From positions 1 through 21,424 of IMG/VR virus record IMGVR_UViG_3300037086_000135: DNA of 21,424 bases; one strand, 5' to 3'. Source of the stretch: a virus. The translations under genes were made by a program, and so were the position numbers. Below the pieces are notes generated by a model. That model had not been told where the DNA came from. It was given only the letters and a program-made list of their open reading frames with translations, and searched no databases. Shown here in pieces: positions 1 to 6,921 of this stretch. Each line of letters begins with the position of its first letter. Position 1 is the stretch's first letter.

Positions 1-902
1 AACCGCTGCATATTGTCAACGGGGTACAGCAACCCCTCACGCTCCACGGGCGTCTGCATGTACTCGGCGTCGAAGATGAAGGAGGGCATCGTTGTCTGCA
101 TGTCGATAAGCGTCGGCGTGGAGATCACGTCCTCGCACGCTGATTTGCCATCGACCATCGCGGGGAGGCTGAAGACCTCGTAGTCCCCCGGGTCGCTCTC
201 CGCCATCTTTCGCCCGATGATGTCGCGGTTTGACCAACGGGTACCGATGAACAACTCGGGGCAACGGACTCCGTCTCTTTCCTCTTCACGGGTAAAAAAT
301 GTGCTTTGGTACCATAACCAATCCTTGTCCAGTTTTAGCTCGTTCAATGCATCGTCGATGTTCTTGAGCTGGTCGTCGATCATCGCCAGCCGCGACGCGC
401 CCTTTCCCGTAAACGGCCCGCCCACACCGGCGCAGAAATAAGAAGATGTCACGGCGCCACAGACCGACCAATCCGCAACGGCCTGGTGGTCTAACTTCAT
501 GCGGACGTCGGGAAAGATCAGGCGGTACTTGTCCGACTGGACGAAGCCCATCACCTGTTTCGACAGCGTTTCAGCAAGGTCCGCGCCGTAAGATGCTCTC
601 ATTATCGAATCCGTCATCCACTTCCCGATGGTCCACGCACTGAGGAGAGAGCCGGTGATGCTCTTGCCAAACCGCGGCCCCGTCGTAACGATGCCGCCCT
701 TCTTCCCCGATTTGTGTTCCACAACCCGCTGCGACAGGTCGCAGATTTCTTCGAGGTACGGGCGCTTTTCGGAGTACACCGTCGGAACCATATACTGACA
801 GAAGGAGTATAGGGAAGAAGTGACGCGCTCACGAAGCTCAGCCCTGCGGTCTATCTCCCGCCGCGCCTGCTCTGCCAGAACGTCGTCGAGGGTGATGCTC
901 AA
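1..902 (-). CDS. terL: Terminase large subunit, N-terminal part (cut by left edge)
   Basis: This is the ATPase motor that packages phage DNA into the prohead. My translation of 300 codons shows a Walker A-type motif TTGPRFGKS (residues 73-81), a Walker B-like LAMIDDQ (about 172-178) and FIGTRWS (218-224), which fits the coupling motif of large terminases. The C-terminal nuclease domain lies beyond the left edge. No suitable ATG is near. The best start is TTG at 902, directly after the TAG stop of the small subunit and in the same frame, with GGAGG eight bases upstream inside the end of that gene. A later in-frame ATG (MVPTVYSEK, about residue 38) is possible but lacks such a site. The family call is firm; the exact start is inferred. 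Confidence 0.9.
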   Translation of the reverse strand, partial: MSITLDDVLAEQARREIDRRAELRERVTSSLYSFCQYMVPTVYSEKRPYLEEICDLSQRVVEHKSGKKGGIVTTGPRFGKSITGSLLSAWTIGKWMTDSIMRASYGADLAETLSKQVMGFVQSDKYRLIFPDVRMKLDHQAVADWSVCGAVTSSYFCAGVGGPFTGKGASRLAMIDDQLKNIDDALNELKLDKDWLWYQSTFFTREEERDGVRCPELFIGTRWSNRDIIGRKMAESDPGDYEVFSLPAMVDGKSACEDVISTPTLIDMQTTMPSFIFDAEYMQTPVEREGLLYPVDNMQR

Positions 903-1445
903 CTACGCCGCCTCCGGCCCCTCGTCCGTTCTTGCCGCAGCAGCACGTGCGCGTCCAACCTTCACGGCCTCGGCCAATTCTTCATCAGTCAAATCGGACA
1001 TAGGCTTGTCAGACTTGATGATAACAGTGTCCATCGCCGTTCCATCGAGCGCGCAAACCGTGTGGACAAGCTTGTCAAGCGCGCCTGCGAGCTGGGAGAT
1101 GGTCTTTCCATCGTCGATAGTGATGTTTTCGAACGACTTGTCGTCACACAGCAGCCCCGCGATCTTATCCACCAGGGTCTCGACCTTGCCACGCAGCTTC
1201 TCTTTTCGCGTCCGAGCGTCCAGGCCCTTCTGAACCGTCTGCGCATCCTGCGCCAGGCGTTCCTCCCAGTGGAAGAAGCCGGACCAGGTGTGGACGTCGC
1301 TTGTATCGACATCCGCACCGAGGCGAGACGCCACAGCCTGTTCGCGCTCCGAAGGGGAGAGTTCGGGGTCGAGTGTAGAGTAGAGAAGAAAGGCGCGTTT
1401 GTGCGTCGCCGTTTCTTCGATGTTGAGATCGAGGATTTTGGGCAT
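903..1445 (-). CDS. terS: Putative terminase small subunit
   Basis: A 180-residue protein directly upstream of the large terminase, so by position it is the small subunit that recognises phage DNA for packaging. I do not recognise a definite family motif. The middle is predicted helical with many charged residues (EERLAQDAQTVQKGLDARTR, then a run ending in LVDKIAGLL), and the C-terminus is Ala/Glu-rich, ending PEAA. The frame stays open for another 119 codons upstream, but that stretch has an unnatural composition, so ATG at 1445 (MPKILDLN) is chosen. A GAGG lies about ten bases before it, inside the 3' arm of a hairpin. The last codons contain the GGAGG that serves the large subunit. Function rests on context. 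Confidence 0.7.
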   Translation of the reverse strand: MPKILDLNIEETATHKRAFLLYSTLDPELSPSEREQAVASRLGADVDTSDVHTWSGFFHWEERLAQDAQTVQKGLDARTRKEKLRGKVETLVDKIAGLLCDDKSFENITIDDGKTISQLAGALDKLVHTVCALDGTAMDTVIIKSDKPMSDLTDEELAEAVKVGRARAAAARTDEGPEAA

Positions 1446-1451
1446 GGCTAT

Positions 1452-1477
1452 CGGGCCTCGCCCGAAGGTCCGGCCCG
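1452..1477 (-). promoter_or_regulatory. Hairpin just before the small terminase start
   Basis: Inverted repeat CGGGCC / GGCCCG with a 14-base spacer, ending seven bases before the ATG at 1445. On the minus-strand RNA the only Shine-Dalgarno-like GAGG falls in and next to the 3' arm, so folding would hide it. A role in limiting terminase translation is inference. Confidence 0.4.
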
Positions 1478-1832
1478 AAGAGCCACGCACAGTTGCCCAG
1501 ACTGCTGATTGCCCATGTATACCACGCTCCCGCCCTGCTATTGTGAGCAGCCCGCCCATACGCTCACATGCCCCTGAACGAACGGAAGAGTTCTGCCCAG
1601 AACCCCGTCGAAACCGCCGTTCAGCCACCTGAATTGAATGCGGGTCCAGGAGGGGAAACGATGCTCCTTCCGATCCTTTTGCCAACTGATGCCGAGGCAC
1701 CCGCCTTAAGTGGAGGGTCGGGGACACCGACACCAACCCCCTCCACTCGTCAAAGCCAGGGGTGCATGGACGGTTGTGACTCAAACTGCCGCTCCCCATC
1801 ACTCACCCTGCTACCTATAAGTATAACGGATA

Positions 1833-1861
1833 TTGCAGACCAGCGGTGTATGTGCTATAAT
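1833..1861 (+). promoter_or_regulatory. Sigma-70/sigma-A type promoter with extended -10
   Basis: TTGCAG (1833-1838), 17-base spacer, TATAAT (1856-1861), preceded by TGC, which makes an extended -10 (TGnTATAAT). This is the best promoter seen in the left control region. It points rightwards and would start RNA near 1868. No gene follows closely, so it would make either a long leader to the early genes or a non-coding RNA across the palindrome at 1959-1980. Confidence 0.5.
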
Positions 1862-1958
1862 GAAAGATTTGTGAAGACAAGTTATTGAAGCGGGGATTTT
1901 GTAGATTTTTCTGGCGCTCCCCTTGTCCGCCGGGGTCGCCAGGGGCTTACCCCCCCCA

Positions 1959-1980
1959 TGTGTAGTGTATACACTACACA
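1959..1980. repeat. 22-bp perfect palindrome, likely operator
   Basis: The half-site TGTGTAGTGTA is followed directly by its exact reverse complement, with no spacer. This is long enough to be a specific binding site for a dimeric regulator. It lies about 100 bp downstream of the extended -10 promoter. The binding protein is unknown; the HTH protein at 8211-8462 is one candidate. Confidence 0.6.
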
Positions 1981-2042
1981 GACAGGAAGTTACTAACAGG
2001 ACATCGCAAGAAGCAGTCCACAAGCGACGTTTGCACTCCAAT

Positions 2043-2066
2043 GTTCATAAATATTAATTTATGAAC
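2043..2066. repeat. 10-bp inverted repeat, operator-like
   Basis: GTTCATAAAT and ATTTATGAAC are perfect inverted arms separated by ATTA. The site is AT-rich and lacks a U-tract, so it looks more like a protein binding site than a terminator. Confidence 0.5.
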
Positions 2067-2127
2067 GTGGACAAATGAGCATTGATGCGCCTTCCAGCGA
2101 TAGCGTACTCCTGGCAAGAGAAGATCG

Positions 2128-2440
2128 ACATACATGCCCATGCCAGAGACGCCGCGTCGGGCAGTGTATCAAAAGGCCACTTTTTTGAGGCCTCTGGTAC
2201 ATCACACTAGACACCTGCGCTATGCTGTCCACAACAGGCGATAAGGGCTAAAGAAATCACAAAAGCCAAATCAGTGTGCGCGCGCGTAGACGTTGCATAA
2301 ACACTACTTCGCACCTATCTTGATACGCATAGCACATACTTGGGCTCAACATACATGGGCATTTAGATTTCCCTATACAGTGTATCAAAAATCGCCTAAA
2401 CCCGCATTAATACTCACTTCTTCTCCAAAATCCTCTGGTA
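2128..2440. repeat. Diverged direct repeat of a control segment
   Basis: Three short words recur in the same order in two blocks: ACATACATG (2128-2136 and 2349-2357), CAGTGTATCAAAA (2162-2174 and 2378-2390) and CCTCTGGTA (2191-2199 and 2432-2440). The spacing differs between blocks, which suggests an old duplication with drift, or repeated binding sites for one factor. Confidence 0.4.
2293..2321 (+). promoter_or_regulatory. Possible weak promoter
   Basis: TTGCAT (2293-2298), 17-base spacer, TATCTT (2316-2321). Correct spacing but a poor -10 hexamer. It points towards the early genes and lies between the two blocks of the diverged repeat. Confidence 0.22.
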
Positions 2441-2570
2441 TATCTCTAGTACATAATGCCCTCAAACCCGCTCTGCGACTGGATGCGCATGTGGTACATT
2501 TTGCTATTTACTAGCGATCCAGGCATCCCGTCCTGTGGCGATCCCGTCGAACGTCCCAATACCCTCGGAC

Positions 2571-2588
2571 GTCTTATAAAAATAAGAC
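2571..2588. repeat. 7-bp inverted repeat with AAAA loop
   Basis: GTCTTAT, AAAA, ATAAGAC. The perfect arms and short AT-rich centre fit an operator. There is no U-tract after it on either strand, so a terminator is unlikely. Confidence 0.4.
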
Positions 2589-2612
2589 AGTCCCATTCGT
2601 TCAACTCCTGTG

Positions 2613-2659
2613 GTGTCAGTTTCAGAGCGCTGTCCCATAAATGTGGGACGTTCTGACAC
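2613..2659. repeat. Nested inverted repeats
   Basis: An inner pair GTCCCA (2632-2637) / TGGGAC (2644-2649) sits inside an outer pair GTGTCAG (2613-2619) / CTGACAC (2653-2659). The two pairs are nearly concentric and could form one long imperfect hairpin or two linked binding sites. Confidence 0.45.
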
Positions 2660-2850
2660 TCCAATATTCATACTTTCATCACTTTATACGATTGCGTTAT
2701 TTGCCATTGCCACTATCATTTCATCGTAAGGCTTAAACACTGCGCTTTGACATAGCATCGACAGTCCGAAACTGCCAGAAGATGCGCGAATCACCGCCCC
2801 ACAGTGAGTATAGCGTGACCAGACCGGCGCTGTGGATTTGTGTATGTGAC

Positions 2851-2875
2851 CGCCACAGGTCCTGAAGCTGTGGCG
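2851..2875 (+). promoter_or_regulatory. Leader hairpin
   Basis: CGCCACAG, 9-base loop, CTGTGGCG: an 8-bp perfect stem. A further CCACAG / CTGTGG pair lies just upstream (about 2800-2835), so the motif is repeated. It lies in the probable leader of the first early gene. There is no run of T after it. Confidence 0.4.
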
Positions 2876-2906
2876 ATGTGGTGTGATTGTACTACGCGAT
2901 ATGCTG

Positions 2907-2932
2907 AAGGCTCCCGCACTCGCAGGAGCCTT
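2907..2932 (+). promoter_or_regulatory. Leader hairpin before the first early gene
   Basis: AAGGCTCC, 10-base loop, GGAGCCTT: an 8-bp perfect stem about 70 bases before the first early start codon. No U-tract follows, so it is not a standard terminator. It may act in transcript stability or antitermination (inference). Confidence 0.4.
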
Positions 2933-3000
2933 GAACGTATTGCCGAAACAGCGCGGTGGCACTGGTTCAATGATTCGTATCCGAATTAAGGAGGCGTGGC

Positions 3001-3141
3001 ATGAAGAACTTTTTGGCGAACGCATTTCACATCCTCGGTATCATTCTCATCCTCTTCATTCTCTGGTTCCTCTTGGAGTTCACGGGCTTTCTCCCCGCGA
3101 TGCGGAGCACGTGGCAGGTGATGAACGCAGCAGGGCACTAG
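3001..3141 (+). CDS. Small single-span membrane protein, 46 aa
   Basis: The open frame starts at ATG 3001 behind a near-perfect AAGGAGG (2988-2994), the strongest ribosome binding site of the first early genes. The product has a short polar N-terminus, a strongly hydrophobic segment at residues 10-27 rich in Ile, Leu and Phe, then a short tail. It should cross the cytoplasmic membrane once. I do not recognise a family. As the first gene of the early run it is probably highly expressed; small early phage membrane proteins often modify the host or exclude other phages, but nothing here proves that. Confidence 0.7.
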   Translation: MKNFLANAFHILGIILILFILWFLLEFTGFLPAMRSTWQVMNAAGH

Positions 3142-3144
3142 GCT

Positions 3145-3459
3145 ATGGGCGATCAGAAACCGTTTGTCACTGCTCCTTGTCGGATTCGTCTGCTGTCAAC
3201 GTCGTTTGACCATTCGCACCGTGAGGGGCACATCGAGTGGACATTGAACCCAAAGTATAACGATTGTGCAGAAATTGCCTTCGGCGATACGCGAAAGGAT
3301 GAAGTGAGCAAGAGCTATGACGACGAATATGAGACGACAGTTCTGATGACAAGCGCGGATCAACTTCTCACGTTCTTCAACCAGATTGGTTGTCCCTGCG
3401 TGGTAGACGTTGTGGACGGAGTTCTTCAAGTAGAGGTTTACGACACTTACCGCGAATAG
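3145..3459 (+). CDS. Hypothetical protein, 104 aa
   Basis: Starts three bases after the previous stop, with ATG in the context GGCTATGGGC. That context recurs before the genes at 3514 and 4458. No clear GGAGG precedes it, so it may depend on translation of the upstream gene. The protein mixes short beta-like stretches (ETTVLMTSADQLLTFF, CVVDVVDGVLQVEVYD) with charged loops and ends TYRE. No membrane segment, signal peptide or catalytic motif is visible. I do not recognise it. Confidence 0.7.
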   Translation: MGDQKPFVTAPCRIRLLSTSFDHSHREGHIEWTLNPKYNDCAEIAFGDTRKDEVSKSYDDEYETTVLMTSADQLLTFFNQIGCPCVVDVVDGVLQVEVYDTYRE

Positions 3460-3467
3460 GCTTGTAG

Positions 3468-3497
3468 CGGTCGGAGGCCAGCCTAGCTGGTAGACCG
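3468..3497 (+). promoter_or_regulatory. Intergenic hairpin
   Basis: An inner stem CCAGC / GCTGG with a CTA loop (3478-3490) is flanked by CGGTC (3468-3472) and GACCG (3493-3497). It fills the gap between two early genes and ends just before the next GGAGG. Only three T follow, so full termination is doubtful; RNA processing or partial attenuation is possible. Confidence 0.4.
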
Positions 3498-3513
3498 TTT
3501 CGGAGGCATGGCT

Positions 3514-3690
3514 ATGGGCATTTACATCAAGGGCACATCCGTTCGTCACGTCAGCACTTCTCGAAGTTCTATCTCTTACAAAAGCCCCGTGGCAGCACTG
3601 AAAATCAGCCGTGCTGTCAAGCGTGGCTCTCGTCATTGCGCCATCGTCGAGGCGTGGGCTATGGTCAACGATCTCGGGAGGGCGGCATGA
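3514..3690 (+). CDS. Small basic hypothetical protein, 58 aa
   Basis: Two ATG codons follow GGAGG (3502-3506). The first (3508) is only one base away; the second (3514, MGIYIK) has seven bases of spacing and is preferred. The product is basic and rich in Ser, Arg and Lys (HVSTSRSSISYK, KISRAVKRGSRH) and ends GRAA. It could bind nucleic acid, but no known motif is visible. Its last codons encode the GGGAGG for the next gene, whose ATG overlaps its TGA. Confidence 0.55.
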   Translation: MGIYIKGTSVRHVSTSRSSISYKSPVAALKISRAVKRGSRHCAIVEAWAMVNDLGRAA

Positions 3691-3914
3691 ACCGCGATAT
3701 GGCGTTGTGGCTCAGCATGGTCATGGGTATGGATATGGGCACCCGACATGAGTTGGCAGACGGTCATTGTGAGAAGGACGGGAAGCATTGTACTTTCTTG
3801 CAGGATGATGGTCGCTGCCGTCTTTATGACCGTCCGCTTGAAAGGGGCGTGGAAGGGCATGTGCGGTTGAACATCTGCAAAGAGCGAAACTTCGTCATCG
3901 GGAGGGCAGCATGA
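3687..3914 (+). CDS. Cys-containing small protein, YkgJ-like motif, 75 aa
   Basis: Starts at the ATG that overlaps the previous TGA (ATGA), with GGGAGG upstream. The core HCEKDGKHCTFLQDDGRCRLYD resembles in shape the YkgJ-type putative zinc- or iron-binding proteins, in which cysteines precede a D-G-R-C-x-x-Y-x-x-R-P turn; here RCRLYDRP fits well, and a further Cys (NICKE) follows. The protein is shorter than usual YkgJ members, so this may be only a metal-binding remnant or mini version. The N-terminus is Met-rich (MVMGMDMG). It ends GRAA, again overlapping the ribosome binding site of the next gene. Confidence 0.65.
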   Translation: MNRDMALWLSMVMGMDMGTRHELADGHCEKDGKHCTFLQDDGRCRLYDRPLERGVEGHVRLNICKERNFVIGRAA

Positions 3915-4081
3915 AAACCTCCGCCTACGATTGGTATCCAAAGCCAGAAAGTTGTATTGATCTCGGCAACGGCATCTGTCGGATGATTGATGATCTTCTT
4001 GCTGAAGTCTATGGCGTGAAGATCGGGGAGAAGCAGGTCAAGATCAAGGTGGAGGAGGCACAACATGAGAATCGTTGTTAA
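3911..4081 (+). CDS. Hypothetical protein, 56 aa
   Basis: Starts at ATG 3911, overlapping the previous TGA, with GGAGG ten bases upstream. It stops at TAA 4079-4081, inside the next gene. The product begins MKTSAYDWYPKPESCIDLG and is acidic in the middle, then Lys/Glu-rich (KIGEKQVKIKVEEAQHE). Its last codons carry the GGAGG for the following gene, so the 17-base overlap looks functional. I do not recognise a family. Confidence 0.65.
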   Translation: MKTSAYDWYPKPESCIDLGNGICRMIDDLLAEVYGVKIGEKQVKIKVEEAQHENRC

Positions 4082-4391
4082 TCATTGCTATGGTGGATTC
4101 AGCGTGTCTCATGAAGCATATCTGAGACTTCGTGAACTCGGCAGCAAGGTTGCGCTTAAAGAAAGAGATGGCAAAGATGGAAAGCCGCGAGGAGGTTATA
4201 TGGAGGCGTTCTGCTACGATATTGAACGTACTGACCCGCTGCTCTTGCAAGTCATGGATGAACTTGGTTCAGATCAAGCAAGCGGTGCGTTGGCGGAATT
4301 GGAAGTCGTCGAGATTCCCGACGGTGTTGATTGGGAAATCGACGATTACGATGGCATGGAATCCGTCGAAGAGAAGCATCGGAGATGGTGA
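4065..4391 (+). CDS. Conserved phage-type hypothetical protein, 108 aa
   Basis: Starts MRIVVNHCYGGFSVSHEA behind GGAGG and ends with an acidic block and ESVEEKHRRW. This overall plan (a VVN-C-x-GGF start, a central helical part, then IPD-x-(V/I)-x-WEI-x-(D/E)YDG and a terminal EKHR-x-W) matches a small protein I associate with many phages of Firmicutes. Its function is not known. The two halves are joined by a basic stretch (KERDGKDGKPRGG). There is no membrane segment. Its end is followed by a 66-base gap that may hold a promoter. Confidence 0.75.
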   Translation: MRIVVNHCYGGFSVSHEAYLRLRELGSKVALKERDGKDGKPRGGYMEAFCYDIERTDPLLLQVMDELGSDQASGALAELEVVEIPDGVDWEIDDYDGMESVEEKHRRW

Positions 4392-4422
4392 GTTCTTCAC
4401 CCCTCTCGTCTTGCTTCAGTCG

Positions 4423-4428
4423 TATAAT
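4423..4428 (+). promoter_or_regulatory. Possible -10 element before the helicase gene
   Basis: A perfect TATAAT lies in the 66-base gap before the SNF2-type gene. No TTGACA-like hexamer sits at the right distance and there is no TGn extension, so it is a weak or activator-dependent promoter at best. Confidence 0.22.
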
Positions 4429-4457
4429 GTAAGTCCACAATCGGAGGCATAGGGGCT

Positions 4458-6131
4458 ATGGGCGACATAAACGTCATCACTCGTTTCACTGAATCGGGGA
4501 TCGTTGTGCAGGGACCGTATGACGAACTGCTGACGGTCCCCGGCCTGTCGTGGAGCAAGCCGAAGGGCGCGTTCTGCGGCGATCTTTCTCCCTCTCTTGC
4601 ATCCTCTCTTCTCCGCACTTTCACAGGGCGGCTGTTGTGTAACGACGCACAGCGTCTGAAGGACCTCGCCGCACAGGAAGGGGAGACAAATCGTCTCCGT
4701 GCCATCGGTTCTGACCTTCCCGATGTCCCCAACGCCAAGCTCGCGCCGTGGCCTCATCAGAAGCTGGAGTATTGGGCGATGGTCAAGCAGCCCGCCCTTT
4801 TGGCTTATTTAGGATTAGGCACGGGTAAGACTGCGCCCGTCGTGTGGTATGTGCAAAATATGCACGTTCCTCTGACCCTCGTCGTCTGCCCTCTCTCCGT
4901 CATCGACGTGTGGCTCTCGGAGTTCCCGAAGCACGCCACCGTGCCGGTGACGATTTGGCATCAGCATAAGCTCTTCCCTTCTCCTGGCGGTATCCTTGTG
5001 GTGCCACTGGACAAAGGGAGCGTCACACAGAAGAACCAGACGATGATGGACGCTCTCGCGTATGAGGGCAGCGTGGTCATTGTTGTGAACTATGAGAGCG
5101 CATGGAGGGAGCCAATTTCTAAAACCCTCTCCAGGTGGGGCTTTGATCTTCTCGTCCTCGATGAAGGCCATAAACTCCAAAGCCCAGGGTCCCGCGTCAG
5201 CAAGTTCTTTCACGCCCTCGGCAAAACAGTGCCGAAACGCGTAGCCCTCACGGGAACGCCTTGTCCGAACGGACCTTTGACCATTTATGGGCTATATCGG
5301 TCACTAGACAGCGGCATCTTTGGCACTTCCTTCGCCCGCTTCCGTGACGAGTTTGCGGTTATGGGCGGCTTCCAAAACTACCAAGTGGTAGGATATAAGA
5401 ACGTCGAGGAGTATAATCGTCGTTTCTACTCCATTGCCATCCACGCCGACAGAAGCGTTCTGTCTCTTCCTTCTTCCACAACGGTCCAACGTACTGCTTC
5501 TCTTTCTCCCTCAGCCCTTAAGATTTACAAGAGCCTTGAGAAAGACTTGGTGGCTCAGATCGAGAACGGCACAGTCACCGCAGCGAACGGGCTTGTGAAG
5601 CTACTCCGGTTGTCGCAACTGACAGGAGGCTGGCTTTCTCCTGATGTTGATTTATACAATGCAGAGGCGAAGCCTCAGCGTATCGACACAGCGAAACAGG
5701 AACTCCTTGCCGACGTCCTGGACGACCTGCCGAAAGAAGAGCCGGTGGTGGTGTTCTACAGATTCACCGCCGATTCAGAGAGCATCAAGGCTGTCTGCCA
5801 CGAACAAGGACGCACGTACTCTGAATTATCGGGACAGAAGAACCAGTTGAAGGACTGGCAGAACAATGGTCAAGTTCTTGCCGTTCAGATCGCCACAGGC
5901 GGTCTTGGCGTGGACCTTACGCGCAGTTGCTACTGCCTGTACTACTCCGTGGGCTACAGCCTGTCCGAGTACGAGCAGTCCTTGGCAAGGGTTCACCGTC
6001 CAGGGCAAGGTCGCGCAGTGACATACATCCAACTGATAATGAACGGGACTGTGGATGAGAAAGTCTACAAAGCGTTGCAAGACAAGGCCGATGTGGTTGA
6101 GACGGTATTGAAGGACATGGGAGGTGCATAG
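4458..6131 (+). CDS. SNF2-family DEAD/DEAH-like helicase, 557 aa
   Basis: A superfamily 2 ATPase that moves along double-stranded DNA; in phages such enzymes serve replication, recombination or removal of bound proteins. Visible motifs are Walker A GLGTGKT (119-125), motif Ia-like VVCPLSV, motif II DEGH (235-238), motif III LTGTP (264-268) and the motif VI region QSLARVHRPGQ (507-517) with its arginines. About 100 residues precede the ATPase core. The QSLAR-x-HR-x-GQ signature places it in the SNF2 group rather than in plain DEAD helicases. GGAGG lies upstream, with the start context GGCTATGGGC. The next gene begins on the last base of its TAG. Family is clear; exact role is inferred. Confidence 0.93.
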   Translation: MGDINVITRFTESGIVVQGPYDELLTVPGLSWSKPKGAFCGDLSPSLASSLLRTFTGRLLCNDAQRLKDLAAQEGETNRLRAIGSDLPDVPNAKLAPWPHQKLEYWAMVKQPALLAYLGLGTGKTAPVVWYVQNMHVPLTLVVCPLSVIDVWLSEFPKHATVPVTIWHQHKLFPSPGGILVVPLDKGSVTQKNQTMMDALAYEGSVVIVVNYESAWREPISKTLSRWGFDLLVLDEGHKLQSPGSRVSKFFHALGKTVPKRVALTGTPCPNGPLTIYGLYRSLDSGIFGTSFARFRDEFAVMGGFQNYQVVGYKNVEEYNRRFYSIAIHADRSVLSLPSSTTVQRTASLSPSALKIYKSLEKDLVAQIENGTVTAANGLVKLLRLSQLTGGWLSPDVDLYNAEAKPQRIDTAKQELLADVLDDLPKEEPVVVFYRFTADSESIKAVCHEQGRTYSELSGQKNQLKDWQNNGQVLAVQIATGGLGVDLTRSCYCLYYSVGYSLSEYEQSLARVHRPGQGRAVTYIQLIMNGTVDEKVYKALQDKADVVETVLKDMGGA

Positions 6132-6316
6132 TGCTTTATGCAATCGTTGTGTATAAGGAAGACGGTGATTTCCCCTATGAAGGTATTCGTTCCTGGCAGA
6201 TTCGTGGGGACTGGCTGGTTTTGACCTGTTCCCGTCATGAGCACATTCTGGTTCCTGCGGAAGCGGTGACGAGCGTGGAGATCAGAGAGGACAAGGAGGC
6301 CGACAATGACCGTTGA
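6131..6316 (+). CDS. Hypothetical protein, 61 aa
   Basis: Begins with GTG at 6131, sharing the last base of the helicase stop codon, with GGGAGG at 6120-6125. It looks like a small beta-rich domain: YAIVVYKEDGDF, then SWQIRGDWLVLTCS and HILVPAEAVTSVEIRED, reminiscent in shape of a small SH3-like or PH-like barrel. There are no catalytic residues. It overlaps the next gene by eleven bases and carries that gene's GGAGG. I do not recognise the family. Confidence 0.7.
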   Translation: MLYAIVVYKEDGDFPYEGIRSWQIRGDWLVLTCSRHEHILVPAEAVTSVEIREDKEADNDR

Positions 6317-6878
6317 GGAACTACGAGAGAAACTATATCTCGCATTGCAAAGTGAGAGTCATGCCATGTCTCGATGGGAAGCAGCGGCACTTCTCAATAC
6401 CTTTAGGGTTGCCGTTGACGCTGAGGCATTTGCAAGGGGCCGTGCGGAAGGGGAAGAGCAGGTGAAAGGGGACATACGGAAAGCAGCAGATGGGTGGGCA
6501 GAGAGGTACGAATATGCACCGATGCGTGGAACGTGTGTTGTTCCAGAGTCTCTCCTCGCCCCTGCCCGTGCAGAAGGCAAGGCAGAGGGAGAGGAACGGT
6601 TGCAAAAGTATACCGAAGAATATCTCAAAGAGGGCATCAAGCGATGTAATGCGGCTCTCGCTCAGGGCCGCGTAGAAGGGGCAGAACAGGAGAGGCACAA
6701 GCAGAAAGTTGAACAGGAAATCAAAGATGTACGCGCAGAGATAGAGGCATATGACCAGTTCCTTGTCATAATCCCTAAGGATCTGGCCCTCACCCGTATG
6801 GACTATGAAACCAAGAAGAAAGATGCAGAGGAACGGTTAGCCGTCCTCTCCCCTGCCCCGAAGGAGAGTGAGAAATGA
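6306..6878 (+). CDS. Coiled-coil protein with AEG repeats, 190 aa
   Basis: ATG at 6306 follows AAGGAGG with good spacing. Most of the protein is highly charged helix. Three related segments recur: GRAEGEEQ (about 45), RAEGKAEGEERLQ (about 89) and GRVEGAEQERHKQ (about 120), each followed by a helical stretch. This suggests internal duplication of a coiled-coil unit. The C-terminal part (EIKDVRAEIEAYDQFL) is also coiled-coil-like. No catalytic motif or membrane segment is present. It is possibly a scaffold or oligomeric accessory protein, without a recognised family. Confidence 0.75.
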   Translation: MTVEELREKLYLALQSESHAMSRWEAAALLNTFRVAVDAEAFARGRAEGEEQVKGDIRKAADGWAERYEYAPMRGTCVVPESLLAPARAEGKAEGEERLQKYTEEYLKEGIKRCNAALAQGRVEGAEQERHKQKVEQEIKDVRAEIEAYDQFLVIIPKDLALTRMDYETKKKDAEERLAVLSPAPKESEK

Positions 6879-6921
6879 GAGCAGGAACCCATTTGTCAGA
6901 AGAAACGCTGAAGAAGGGGAA

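Larger units (their letters stand above)
1446..3000. other. Gene-free control region between late and early genes
   Basis: About 1.55 kb with no open frame that has both a ribosome binding site and protein-like composition. The right two-thirds is AT-rich and packed with inverted repeats and promoter-like sites, listed separately. It lies between the leftward terminase genes and the rightward early genes, so it should hold the start signals for at least one of them. In 1480-1800 I see nothing definite. No tRNA, attachment site or CRISPR repeat is apparent. Confidence 0.7.

Noticed and set aside
1446-1802. 119-codon upstream extension of the small terminase frame
   Set aside because: The composition is unlike a protein domain and there is no ribosome site; ATG at 1445 fits better.
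1811-2041. 76-residue frame on the minus strand
   Set aside because: No ribosome binding site, odd composition, and it spans the 22-bp palindrome and other control signals.
2293-2664. Several 66-73 residue frames on both strands
   Set aside because: They overlap each other, have no Shine-Dalgarno and cross inverted repeats; the region looks non-coding.
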